A stretch of 64,000 nt of DNA from Mycoplasmatota bacterium (GCA_018394295.1 CP074573.1:1619156-1683155), one strand, 5' to 3'. Positions 48,545-56,354 are shown, counted from the first letter of the stretch. The notes: generated from the letters alone by a model not told the origin. Program-made: numbers and translations.

Positions 48545-48646
48545 ATATTTTTTAATATATATCTGGAAAAATTATATATCGTTGTGTGTCTCACAAAAAG
48601 TCAAGCAGTGACATGTATAATATATCCGCTACAATTAAAAAGAAAG
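48545..48646. repeat. Dispersed repeat, copy B (about 100 bp)
   Basis: It shares with copy C (49463-49566) the start ATATTTTTTAA, then TGGAAAAATTATATATCGTTGT, TGTCTCACAAA, GTCAAGC and ATATCC-CTACAATTA, in the same order and spacing, at about 80% identity by eye. The two copies are direct repeats flanking the gene at 48782. Confidence 0.75.
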
Positions 48647-48781
48647 ATATATATAATAATCTTAATAACATTAAAAAAAAATATTAAACTTATGGTATTA
48701 AAATAAATTAAAAGGTTTTATTAACTATCTATCTATTTAGCAAAATAAAAACTACCACTTATAAAGTGGTAGAAAGTTTTA

Positions 48782-49192
48782 TTATTCATCTTTTTTTATT
48801 ATTTCTTCATTGAAAAGTTTTTTTGCCTTTATTACCTCTTCAACTAGACCTGATGTTGATGTTGCAGATTTTTGAATTTCAACTAAAGCTCGGATAATTG
48901 ATTGTTGTGCATCTATCATACCATTTTCGATTGAGATATTTAATGATTCAGTTAATCCTGTAATTACATTAGAATTTATTGTGAAAGTATCAACTTTAGG
49001 ATTTATACGATCAAGCATATCTCTTAAAAGATCAATTAACTTACGATTTGTTTCTTCTCTAGCAACTATTGATTGCAACTTGTCATCAGACATATTTGCT
49101 ACAAATTTATATAAATCTTTACCTTGTTCTGTAATTTCATCAATTTTCTTAATAATATATGTTATATCTAATTTTTGTTCATTATTATTCAT
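48782..49192 (-). CDS. Hypothetical cytosolic protein with helical/coiled-coil composition
   Basis: 136 residues, starting MNNNEQKLDITYIIKKIDEI. It is rich in charged and aliphatic residues with heptad-like spacing (DDKLQSIVAREETNRKLIDL, LRDMLDRINPKV) and ends LFNEEIIKKDE. No signal, membrane helix or metal motif. ATG 49192 has GGAGG 8 nt upstream. The frame is open further upstream to a stop at 49366 and encodes a conserved-looking basic/Cys segment (see 49193-49363), so the true protein may be about 55 residues longer. It is flanked by two direct repeats of about 100 bp. Confidence 0.65.
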   Translation of the reverse strand: MNNNEQKLDITYIIKKIDEITEQGKDLYKFVANMSDDKLQSIVAREETNRKLIDLLRDMLDRINPKVDTFTINSNVITGLTESLNISIENGMIDAQQSIIRALVEIQKSATSTSGLVEEVIKAKKLFNEEIIKKDE

Positions 49193-49363
49193 TTTATTTT
49201 CCTCCAAAATATAGTTTTTTGGTGGACACACAAGGCATATTTTATTCTCACCAATGAAGCGTGCCCGACCACTTTTCACAAGACCTTTTGCCCTTTTGGG
49301 ATAGGTCGCTTCATATTCATTACCTTGCTCATCTATGACATTTACGTTTTTTATAATGGGTAT
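49193..49363 (-). other. In-frame upstream extension without a standard start codon
   Basis: In the same frame as the gene above: IIKNVNVIDEQGNEYEATYP, then KRAKGLVKSGRARFIGENKI, then CLVCPPKNYILEEN. An AGGGGG ribosome site ends six bases before ATT (49357-49355) and next to ATA (49363-49361). There is no ATG, GTG or TTG before GTG 49279, which would cut the conserved part. Either a rare ATT/ATA start is used, or the start was mutated and translation now begins at 49192. Confidence 0.55.
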
Positions 49364-49462
49364 CTCCCCCTCTGTCTAAAATTGCAATAATATCAATTAC
49401 TGTTTTTTGTTATGAGTGTCACTCCTAATTGATAATTTAATTAAAGCATCATATATATATTC

Positions 49463-49566
49463 AAGCAATATTTTTTAAGTTGTATTTGGAAAAATTATAT
49501 ATCGTTGTATGTCTCACAAACGGTCAAGCTGTTCATTACTATATCCACTACAATTACAAAAGTAGG
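49463..49566. repeat. Dispersed repeat, copy C (about 100 bp)
   Basis: Direct repeat of 48545-48646. The shared core is GTCAAGC-N12-CTATATCCACTACAATTA. Confidence 0.75.
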
Positions 49567-49582
49567 AATTTACAAACAATAA

Positions 49583-49717
49583 ACACTATATAAGCATCTT
49601 GCTAAGTTTATTGAACAATATGCTTTTAATTCCTCTTTTAAAGAATTAGCAGAATGGATGGAAAAAAATAACGAACCTGAAGAAGCAAAATGGGCTTATG
49701 GAGAAGCTAAAATTTAG
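49583..49717 (+). pseudogene. C-terminal fragment of an unknown gene
   Basis: 45 codons on the plus strand without a start: TLYKHLAKFIEQYAFNSSFK, ELAEWMEKNNEPEEAKWAYG, EAKI-stop. A normal helical, soluble C-terminus, cut off at its 5' side by the dispersed repeat. I do not recognise the family. The group II intron ends 10 bp beyond on the other strand. Confidence 0.5.
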
Positions 49718-49775
49718 GATAATATAATCGAGTAGGAAGAAATAAATAGTTTTCTATTCATTTCAGACCTCTCAC

Positions 49776-49809
49776 ACCACCGTACGTACCGTTCGGTATA
49801 CGGCGGTTC
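49776..49809 (-). ncRNA. Group II intron domain V
   Basis: A 34-nt hairpin: outer stem ACCGCCGTA pairing with TACGGTGGT, a two-base bulge, and tip TACC-GAAC-GGTA. The catalytic triad is CGC, as in class IIC introns. Confidence 0.9.
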
Positions 49810-49815
49810 AATATG

Positions 49816-51087
49816 TTATCTAACAGATAAATAATATTCGGTCATTGATATTAGACCACGATGTTCTAATCTTTTATTTGTAATCGTAGTTGTTAAGATA
49901 AAGCTATGTGCGATTCGCGCATAGCTTTTTCTACTGTTTGCGTATTCCCAAGCCTTTTGACGACTTGCACCTAGTTTCTTTAGGGATTTAAATCGTTTCC
50001 CAATCCTTTTCCATGCTTTCCAAATACACATTCTTACACGAAATCTTATTTGTTCATCTAATTTCATCAATAACCATTTCATATCGGCTACTTTATAATA
50101 ATTAACCCAACCTGTTATAAGTTGTTTTATTTTGAGTAACCGATAATCTAAACTGATACTCCATCTTCTAGATGTTAATTTCTTAATCTTTTCTTTTATT
50201 CTTTTAATTGATTTTGGATGTACTTTGATTCTAACTTGTCTGTGCCTGGGATTGTAGTAAAAGCCAAAGCCTAAAAATTTGATTCCTTTATTATAGTAAT
50301 CTACTTTGCTTTTACTCTGATTAACTTTGAGTTTTAACTTCTTTTCAATAAAGTTAGTTATACTCTCCATTACTCTTTGTCCTGCACGTATACTTTTTAC
50401 ATATATATTACAGTCATCGGCATATCGTACAAATCTTAATCCTCTTTTAGTTAACTCTTTATCTAGTTCATTAAGCATGATATTTGATAATAATGGACTT
50501 AATGGTCCTCCTTGTGGTGTTCCTTCCTCACTATCTATTACGACTCCATTTATCATGATACCACTAACTAGATATTTCCTTATCAAACTCATTAAATCAC
50601 TATCTTTAATTGTTAAAGATAATATTTGCATGAGTTTATCATGGTTAACCTTATCAAAGAATTTCTCTAAATCCGTATCAACTATTACTTTGTAACCATC
50701 ATTTAAATACATTAAACTTCTCTCAATTGCCATATGACAACCTCGATTTGGTCTAAATCCAAAACTAGAGTCACTAAATTGTTTCTCAAATATTGGTGAT
50801 AGCACTTGATTAATGGCTTGTTGAATGATTCTATCTATAACCGTTGGTATTCCTAGTAGTCTTACCCCACCATCAGGTTTTGGTATTTCTACTCTCCTAA
50901 CGGGGTTAGGTTTATACTTTCTATTTCTTATGGCTCTTTTAATTTCATCACCATGTTTCATAAAATGTAATCTTCCTTGTTCAACATTCATCCCATCAAT
51001 TCCAGCAGCACCTTTATTCTTCACTACTCTAGCGATGGCTTCATTTAAATTGCAGTTACTTAAGATTAATTCTAGAAGATTTTCCAT
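49816..51087 (-). CDS. ltrA: Group II intron reverse transcriptase/maturase
   Basis: A 423-residue RT that helps splice its intron and copies it into DNA. RT motifs in order: GAAGIDGMNVEQ (RT1), RRVEIPKPDGGVRLLGIPTV (RT2), SFGFRPNRGCHMA (RT3), VIVDTDLEKFFDKVNHD (RT4), GTPQGGPLSPLLSNIMLNEL (RT4/5), RYADDCNIYV (catalytic YADD), GIKFLGFGFYY (RT7). A maturase X domain follows (about 300-390). No HNH endonuclease domain is present, so retrohoming would use replication-linked priming. The frame is intact and the active-site residues are present, so the element may be functional. GGAGC lies before ATG 51087. Confidence 0.96.
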   Translation of the reverse strand: MENLLELILSNCNLNEAIARVVKNKGAAGIDGMNVEQGRLHFMKHGDEIKRAIRNRKYKPNPVRRVEIPKPDGGVRLLGIPTVIDRIIQQAINQVLSPIFEKQFSDSSFGFRPNRGCHMAIERSLMYLNDGYKVIVDTDLEKFFDKVNHDKLMQILSLTIKDSDLMSLIRKYLVSGIMINGVVIDSEEGTPQGGPLSPLLSNIMLNELDKELTKRGLRFVRYADDCNIYVKSIRAGQRVMESITNFIEKKLKLKVNQSKSKVDYYNKGIKFLGFGFYYNPRHRQVRIKVHPKSIKRIKEKIKKLTSRRWSISLDYRLLKIKQLITGWVNYYKVADMKWLLMKLDEQIRFRVRMCIWKAWKRIGKRFKSLKKLGASRQKAWEYANSRKSYARIAHSFILTTTITNKRLEHRGLISMTEYYLSVR

Positions 51088-51595
51088 TAGTAATTGCTCC
51101 TTTCATTGTTAAGACCATACTGTTTGTCCTAAAGGCTCCTAGGTTCCTTACGATACCATCGAAGTTAGGCAGGTAATCCTGATTTTCTACTGTTCATATA
51201 GTCTTATAATTTACATTTACAATTAAACATACTGTTTCGCCCTTCGGTTTGGACCCTACTATGGCTCTGCTGACTTCTCACGATAAATCTTTTTCAACCA
51301 CGCTCGTGACGTGTCCATGAGATCTCCCAGGGTAAATCTATTCACTTTCATTTCATATACTCGCCACATTTACGTGTATTATTGCTTTGATGACTACGGA
51401 CTTTGTTTTGTTAAGCAAACTCATCCATAATACCCGCCTGATGTGATTTGTGTTCCTCGAGCCAAAATTTTGCCTCCTACTTCCTTCAGACCCTACTTCG
51501 CAATAGGCGCCCTTGTACTTGGCTAACACTTTAGTCATCTTCCCGTGTAGTGGACTTTCACCACCTAGTTAATAGACATGCCTGGCACACTTAAT

Positions 51596-51626
51596 AAAGG
51601 AGATAATGAAGTTCATTATCTCCTTT
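51596..51626. terminator. Terminator-like hairpin at the intron insertion site
   Basis: The arms AAAGGAGATAATGAA and TTCATTATCTCCTTT are perfect over 15 bp with one central base. On the minus strand the hairpin is followed by ATTAA and then the intron 5' end. On the plus strand it runs into TTATTTAT and could end the intron-side transcript. Confidence 0.75.
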
Positions 51627-51664
51627 TATTTATATATATTTAATAAATTTCTATTATTAATGTC

Positions 51665-51722
51665 CGTCACATCAATAGTCAAGCAGAATCGTATATAACT
51701 ATATCCGCTAATATTAACAAGA
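51665..51722. repeat. Dispersed repeat, copy D (core)
   Basis: GTCAAGCAG-N14-CTATATCCGCTAATATTAACAAGAAA aligns with the 3' half of copies B and C. Confidence 0.55.
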
Positions 51723-51769
51723 AAATCATTAACTTGAATTAACATTATATTAATTTATCAGAAATCAAA

Positions 51770-52267
51770 TTATATATTATATTCGAAGGTACTTTGATCA
51801 TTTCCAAAGATAAAATCAGCAAAAGGCTCTAGTCTTTTTAAATTTCTAAAACCTAACTTTTCATGAAGACTTATTGATGGAATATTCTCTTTTTCAATAT
51901 AGGCATAAACATGCTTACCTTTATTTTCTAAAGCCATATTTATTCCTATCTTAATGATATTTGTTGCGATACTTTGTTTTCGATACATTTCATCAATAAT
52001 TAAATCACCAAGGTACCATTGCATTCTATCTTTAGGATTCTGCATAAAAAAACAGTATCCTACAATATCTTTCATATCATTGTATGCTACAATTTCAAAC
52101 CACATTGTTCCATGAATTTCTCCAAAATTATTTTTCTTCATCCAATCAACTGTACGTATAATTTTTTCATCAGGTGTATTCCACCGAAGTTTTGCTACCT
52201 TTGCAAATGTTTCATCACATTTCTCATGCAAAGATATATATGTTTTATAATCAATATTTTTATTCAT
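51770..52267 (-). CDS. GNAT family N-acetyltransferase
   Basis: A 165-residue acetyl-CoA-dependent transferase. The N-terminal strand MWFEIVAYNDMKDIVGYCFF and DRMQWYLGDLIIDEMYRKQS lead to the acetyl-CoA loop QSIATNIIKIGINMALENKG, a loose version of the R/Q-x-x-G/A-x-G/A motif. The final IPSISLHEKLGFRNLKRLEP is the classic GNAT C-terminal NP-S--LYEKLGF segment. ATG 52267 is preceded by GGGGTGGG; a GTG at 52279 overlaps that site. The substrate is not identifiable and it has no operon partner. Confidence 0.88.
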   Translation of the reverse strand: MNKNIDYKTYISLHEKCDETFAKVAKLRWNTPDEKIIRTVDWMKKNNFGEIHGTMWFEIVAYNDMKDIVGYCFFMQNPKDRMQWYLGDLIIDEMYRKQSIATNIIKIGINMALENKGKHVYAYIEKENIPSISLHEKLGFRNLKRLEPFADFIFGNDQSTFEYNI

Positions 52268-52453
52268 ATAAATACCCACCCCTCTAATAAACTATTCTTA
52301 TATTAATTATATAGTATTATTTTGAAAATGTAAGGGAGAGAATAATTATAAATAATAATTCGGTTTTATTTTTCGTTATGAACCAAGTTTCACACATATT
52401 TTTATTTATAATCTAAAAAACATCAATATTAATTATTTTTTATACAGACAATT

Positions 52454-52481
52454 TCGACGGTGAGAGTAGAACCCGCGTCTA
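52454..52481 (-). other. Possible tRNA/tmRNA 3'-end relic
   Basis: The minus strand reads GACGCGGGTTCTACTCTCACC, close to the T-arm consensus of tmRNA/tRNA 3' ends (GACGCGGGTTCGA-TCCCGCC). The pairing stem is damaged and no 5' half is visible, so it is not a working RNA. Such 3' fragments are often left at integration sites. Evidence is weak. Confidence 0.25.
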
Positions 52482-52561
52482 GTTATAAGAAAAGACTAGG
52501 TTAATTAACTGTATTTAGATATTTCAGAAAAATATTTCCTATGAGATGTAACACTACCATT

Positions 52562-53947
52562 TTATAATTTATTCATTATTTTTTTTAACCATCCCACTCT
52601 ATTATTATAAGGAGGATATTTGAAAGTCAAATCAAACCAAAATCTCTTGTGCAAGATGCTTTTTTCATGACTAAAAGTATCAAACGATGCTTTTCCATGA
52701 TAATTACCAACGCCACTTGTTCCTACACCTCCAAAAGGTAGATAAGGGGATGTAAGATGCATGACTGTGTCATTTACACATCCTCCACCAAATAAGATAT
52801 TCTGATGTATATTTTCAACCATTTTCTTATTATTAGTAAACAAATATAACGCAAGTGGATTTGGAAACTTACTTGTTATATTATAAATATCTTCTTCTGT
52901 TTCAAAATCAAATACCGGTAAAATAGGACCGAATATCTCCTCTTGCATTATATTAGAATCCATTTTAGGACTATCAATCAATGTTGGCGAGATATAGCGT
53001 TCTTCACGATTTGATATACAACCATAAATAACAGATTGTTTTTCTAAGAGTGATGATAGCCTATCAAAATGTTTCTCGTTAATGATTCTTGGATAATCTG
53101 GACTTAAAATAATGTTGTCACCATAGAAACTTTGAATAGTTAATTTAATAGCGTTAATTAGATCATCCTTTATATCTTTGTGAACTATTAAATAATCAGG
53201 AGCTACACAAGTTTGTCCAGCATTTAAGAATTTACCCCAGACAATCCGTTTTGCAGCTTTATCTATGTTAACTTTTTTATCGACGATTAATGGACTTTTA
53301 CCACCAAGTTCTAATGTAACAGGAATAAGATGTTTAGATGCTTTTTCCATGATGATTTTTCCAACTGCTACACTTCCTGTGAAGAAAATATAGTCGAATT
53401 GGAGTGCTAATAAAGCCTCACTTACTTCTATTCCACCATTAATAACTGTAATATATTTTTTTTCAAAATTATTATTAATCATTTTCTCTAAAACTAGTGC
53501 TGTATTTTTTGATATTTCTGAGGGTTTTAAGACCGCACAATTTCCAGCAGCGATTGCACCAATTAGTGGTGAAAGTGCTAATTGAAAAGGATAGTTCCAA
53601 GGTGCAATAATAAGCGCAGATCCATAAGGTGACTTCTTTATATAACTTTTAGCTTTAAAATTCATTAAATTTGTTTTAACTTTTCTGTTTTTAGACCACT
53701 TTTTTAAATGTTTAATTGTGTAATTGATTTCTTGTATGACTACACCTATTTCAGTTTCATATGCCTCAAACTTTGACTTTCTCAAATCTGAATATAGTGC
53801 ATCAATTATTTCAGATTCATACTCTTGTATTAGTTTCTTTAACTTCTTCAAGTTTTCTATTCTAAACTCAAGTGATTTTGTTATATGTGTATTAAAAAAC
53901 TCTTTTTGCTGTATAACAATTTCTTTCATATTATCGTTAAGATTCAT
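52562..53947 (-). CDS. Aldehyde dehydrogenase family protein (class 3-like)
   Basis: A 461-residue NAD(P)-dependent enzyme oxidising aldehydes to acids. It shows APWNYPFQLALSPLIGAIAAGN (coenzyme region), FTGSVAVGKIIMEKAS, the general base in VTLELGGKSP, the catalytic cysteine in NAGQTCVAPDY, EEIFGPILPVF and a C-terminal KRFWFDLTFKYPPY membrane-associated tail typical of ALDH3 members. It follows the alcohol dehydrogenase gene by 35 bp, so the pair can oxidise an alcohol through its aldehyde to an acid, or run in reverse for alcohol production. The ribosome site GGAGGGAG lies about 15 nt from ATG 53947, and a perfect hairpin embeds that ATG. Confidence 0.93.
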   Translation of the reverse strand: MNLNDNMKEIVIQQKEFFNTHITKSLEFRIENLKKLKKLIQEYESEIIDALYSDLRKSKFEAYETEIGVVIQEINYTIKHLKKWSKNRKVKTNLMNFKAKSYIKKSPYGSALIIAPWNYPFQLALSPLIGAIAAGNCAVLKPSEISKNTALVLEKMINNNFEKKYITVINGGIEVSEALLALQFDYIFFTGSVAVGKIIMEKASKHLIPVTLELGGKSPLIVDKKVNIDKAAKRIVWGKFLNAGQTCVAPDYLIVHKDIKDDLINAIKLTIQSFYGDNIILSPDYPRIINEKHFDRLSSLLEKQSVIYGCISNREERYISPTLIDSPKMDSNIMQEEIFGPILPVFDFETEEDIYNITSKFPNPLALYLFTNNKKMVENIHQNILFGGGCVNDTVMHLTSPYLPFGGVGTSGVGNYHGKASFDTFSHEKSILHKRFWFDLTFKYPPYNNRVGWLKKIMNKL

Positions 53948-53960
53948 CTTAAATGAATCT
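53940..53960 (-). promoter_or_regulatory. Hairpin over the aldehyde dehydrogenase start codon
   Basis: AGATTCAT (53960-53953) and ATGAATCT (53947-53940) are perfect 8-bp arms around TTAAG on the minus strand. The start ATG begins the second arm. This could limit or time translation; pure inference. Confidence 0.45.
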
Positions 53961-53982
53961 TTCTCCCTCCTATATAAATTAT

Positions 53983-55197
53983 TTACTGTACTTGTGATTC
54001 ACCTTTTACTAAGCTATATATTTTTGAAAAATCATTTTTACTAAAGATTTTAGGCACTGGATAAAAAGGATTGCTTTCATGGTAGGCACGTTTTACCATA
54101 AGCGGAATATCGTTTGTTTTAATCTCAGGTATTATTGTTGGAATCCCCATACGAACATTCATATCTTTAATCCAATTGATGAATTTTTCAGCAAGGACCT
54201 TATCCGTATCAGATTCATCACCAAGATTCACAATTTTCGCTAGGTCTCCTAAAGATTTATGCACACTTTTACCATAATACTCTAAAACGATTGGTAAAAT
54301 AATAGCGTTAGCTAAACCGTGTGGGACATTGTAAAATCCACCTAGAGTGTGAGCTATCGCGTGAACATTTCCTACATAAGCTCTTGTAAATGATAACCCT
54401 GCATAGTAAGAAGCTTTTAACATGCTTGTTCTTGCTTCTATATTCGAACCATTTTCATAAACTTCATAGATGTTGTTAAAAATTAGTTTAACAGCAGTTT
54501 CACTCCACTTAAGTGTATCTTTTGTATTACTTTTTCCAATGTAGGCTTCAACGGCATGCGTTAGTGCATCCATTCCTGTTGTTGCAGTGATCTGTTTTGG
54601 TAATCCTACAGTTAATTTAGGATCAAGAACAGCATAATGTGGAATTAAAACCGGGTCATTGATTGAATATTTTTCATGTGTTTCTGGATTAGTAATGACA
54701 GCAGCAATTGTACACTCACTACCTGTACCAGCTGTTGTTGGAACAGCAATGAATAGGGGTATGGTTTTCCTAATTTTTAAGACACCTTTCATTTCCGAAA
54801 TAGACTGCTTGGGTTTTACAACACGTGCAGCAACTATTTTTGCACAGTCAATAGGTGACCCACCACCAAAAGCTATCACACTTTCACAATCATGTTTGTA
54901 GTACATTTTTAAAGCATCTTCAATATTTTGAATTGTTGGATTCGGTACGGTTTTATCATAGATAGTATAGTTGATTTTATTTTGTTCTAGTCCATTTAGT
55001 AAATCATTCATCAAGCCCAACTTGACTATATTATTATCTGTAACGACTAATACATTTTTAATCCCCTTATTTTCTAGTAATTTAGGAAGGCAAAGTATAC
55101 TATTTTCACCTTCAATAAGTTCTGGTTCTCTCCATGGTAATAATGGAGATACAACCTTTAAAACCTTTTGGGAAGTTCTATAATATATTTTTAACAT
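53983..55197 (-). CDS. Iron-containing alcohol dehydrogenase
   Basis: A 404-residue group III (Fe-dependent) alcohol dehydrogenase. The dinucleotide loop is FGGGSPIDCAKIVA, the next conserved block is VPTTAGTGSECT. Metal ligands are expected at the Asp and His of MDALTHAVEAY and at the two His of NVHAIAHTLGG and NVPHGLANAI. It interconverts an alcohol and its aldehyde with NAD(P)H. It heads a pair with an aldehyde dehydrogenase and lies 65 bp downstream of a TetR gene with a related operator in the gap. The exact substrate cannot be given. Confidence 0.95.
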   Translation of the reverse strand: MLKIYYRTSQKVLKVVSPLLPWREPELIEGENSILCLPKLLENKGIKNVLVVTDNNIVKLGLMNDLLNGLEQNKINYTIYDKTVPNPTIQNIEDALKMYYKHDCESVIAFGGGSPIDCAKIVAARVVKPKQSISEMKGVLKIRKTIPLFIAVPTTAGTGSECTIAAVITNPETHEKYSINDPVLIPHYAVLDPKLTVGLPKQITATTGMDALTHAVEAYIGKSNTKDTLKWSETAVKLIFNNIYEVYENGSNIEARTSMLKASYYAGLSFTRAYVGNVHAIAHTLGGFYNVPHGLANAIILPIVLEYYGKSVHKSLGDLAKIVNLGDESDTDKVLAEKFINWIKDMNVRMGIPTIIPEIKTNDIPLMVKRAYHESNPFYPVPKIFSKNDFSKIYSLVKGESQVQ

Positions 55198-55210
55198 GAT
55201 TAACCCCCTT

Positions 55211-55229
55211 AGTCGTTCAACCGACCGAT
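55211..55229 (-). promoter_or_regulatory. Putative second TetR operator, upstream of alcohol dehydrogenase
   Basis: ATCGGTCGGTTGAACGACT on the minus strand shares TCGGTCGG plus a CGAC half-site with the operator at 55852-55870. It lies 14 bp from the ATG, so binding would block transcription into the dehydrogenase pair. Confidence 0.6.
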
Positions 55230-55262
55230 AATTGATATAAAATTAAACCTAAACACAATATA

Positions 55263-55835
55263 TTAATCTATATTTAGGATCATTTCTGATAACTCATGAA
55301 TTGGCAGTTTGTCTTGTCCTAATAATTTTTGAATCGTTAGTCCATCAATAACAAGCATAATTAGATATGATACTAATTTTTTGTTTTTTGATTTGACATA
55401 TACCTTATTTAATCCCTCTTCGATAATATTACGCCAAGCATTATATCGTTCATTAAATCGTTGCTTAAGGGATTCATTTTCCGTGATAGCATCCGCTAAA
55501 AGGTAAAGGTGAAGTTTCCCACGTGGTTGGGCATCAATCAGTTTATTAAAAACTATTTCTAAGATCAGCTCTTTTGATACCTGATCGTTAATCTTATCTA
55601 TCCAGTTTAATAGTCTTTCAGACATCTGATTTAAATGATTATCTGCTATGTCATATATTATATCTGCTTTAGCTGAATAGTAATAATATAACGTCCCCTT
55701 ACTAATTCCCAAATCCTTAGCAATATCTTTTAAACTTGTTTCTTTAATACCTTTTTCAGTCATTATTTTATAAGCCGAAGTTAAAATTTCTGACTTTATA
55801 TCTTTTCCTTCTGTTTTTTTCATTGTCTTAGCCAT
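55263..55835 (-). CDS. TetR/AcrR family regulator of the alcohol/aldehyde dehydrogenase genes
   Basis: A 190-residue protein with the TetR DNA-binding domain near residues 15-60: ILTSAYKIMTEKGIKETSLK, then IAKDLGISKGTLYYYYSAK. The C-terminal domain (about 70-190) is a typical ligand-binding bundle. It lies directly upstream of the dehydrogenase genes on the same strand. A perfect dyad GGTCGG-ATGT-CCGACC sits between its promoter and its start, and a variant of it precedes the alcohol dehydrogenase. The inference is a repressor that releases both genes in response to an alcohol, aldehyde or fatty-acid-like compound. Confidence 0.92.
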   Translation of the reverse strand: MAKTMKKTEGKDIKSEILTSAYKIMTEKGIKETSLKDIAKDLGISKGTLYYYYSAKADIIYDIADNHLNQMSERLLNWIDKINDQVSKELILEIVFNKLIDAQPRGKLHLYLLADAITENESLKQRFNERYNAWRNIIEEGLNKVYVKSKNKKLVSYLIMLVIDGLTIQKLLGQDKLPIHELSEMILNID

Positions 55836-55851
55836 AATACCACCTCGTATT

Positions 55852-55906
55852 GTCGGTCGGATGTCCGACCTAATATCATTATATAGTTTTTATTACTTAA
55901 TGTCAA
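55852..55906 (-). promoter_or_regulatory. Consensus promoter and TetR operator
   Basis: TTGACA (55906-55901) and TATAAT (55883-55878), 17 bp apart, form a perfect consensus promoter on the minus strand. The operator dyad GGTCGG-ACAT-CCGACC (55855-55870) lies at the transcription start. Confidence 0.85.
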
Positions 55907-56159
55907 TGGAAAAAATATGGATTATTGAATATATATAGTTATAGATTCGACATTTTCCTTAATTTCAACTTGTATTCGTATTACTTTAGTTAGTTTAAAT
56001 CTCCTCTTTATAAGGTTCAAAAATTTGAACTCCTTTTTTAAGTACATTACAGAAAAATAAACAAATTTTATATTATCTTTGTTTGCTTGAAAATATATAA
56101 TATATATTCCAAAAATCAAAAAATAAGTCAAGTCTTGATTCTAAAATAATTATTAAGTA

Positions 56160-56188
56160 TTGTTAATCTAGGAAAAAACTGGTATTAT
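56160..56188 (+). promoter_or_regulatory. Promoter of the small membrane peptide gene
   Basis: TTGTTA (56160-56165) and TATTAT (56183-56188) are 17 bp apart on the plus strand, about 48 bp before the start codon. Confidence 0.6.
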
Positions 56189-56235
56189 TAGTCATATATA
56201 TAATTTTATTTAAACAAAGGAAAGGAGAGTTATCA

Positions 56236-56328
56236 GTGGAGATAGTGTATATGACAATAGCGGGTGCTGTTATAGGTGGTATCATAGGTTATTTATCTAT
56301 TAAAAAACAGAACAAAAACCAAAAATAG
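56236..56328 (+). CDS. Small single-pass membrane peptide (30 aa)
   Basis: GTG at 56236 follows AAAGGAGAG by 6 nt. The product begins MEIVYMTIAGAVIGGIIGYL and ends SIKKQNKNQK: one glycine-rich hydrophobic helix with a positively charged tail that should stay in the cytosol. It has its own promoter (56160) and terminator (56355), which supports a real gene. The GxxxG-like spacing (GAVIGGIIG) favours helix packing. Possible roles are a regulator of a membrane protein or a toxin-like peptide; there is no evidence to choose. Confidence 0.6.
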   Translation: MEIVYMTIAGAVIGGIIGYLSIKKQNKNQK

Positions 56329-56354
56329 GAACAAAATAATACTACACAGTACCT

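Larger units (their letters stand above)
49727..51590 (-). mobile_element. Group II intron (IIC-like), complete, with reverse transcriptase
   Basis: The 5' end GTGTGCCAGG (51590-51581) is the canonical group II start. Domain V (49809-49776) and a domain VI hairpin (AAATGAATAG/CTATTTATTT) precede a 3' end near CTCGAT (49727). The domain V triad is CGC, and the encoded RT has no endonuclease domain; both are typical of class IIC. A perfect terminator-like hairpin lies 5 bp upstream of the 5' end, the usual IIC target. Length is about 1.86 kb. The 3' boundary is good to a few bases. Confidence 0.88.

Noticed and set aside
51353-51538. 61-codon minus-strand frame before the RT gene
   Set aside because: It lies in the structured 5' part of the group II intron RNA (domain I) and has no ribosome site.
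55922-56131. 69-codon minus-strand frame
   Set aside because: Low-complexity Ile/Lys/Phe composition in an AT-rich gap, no ribosome site or family character.
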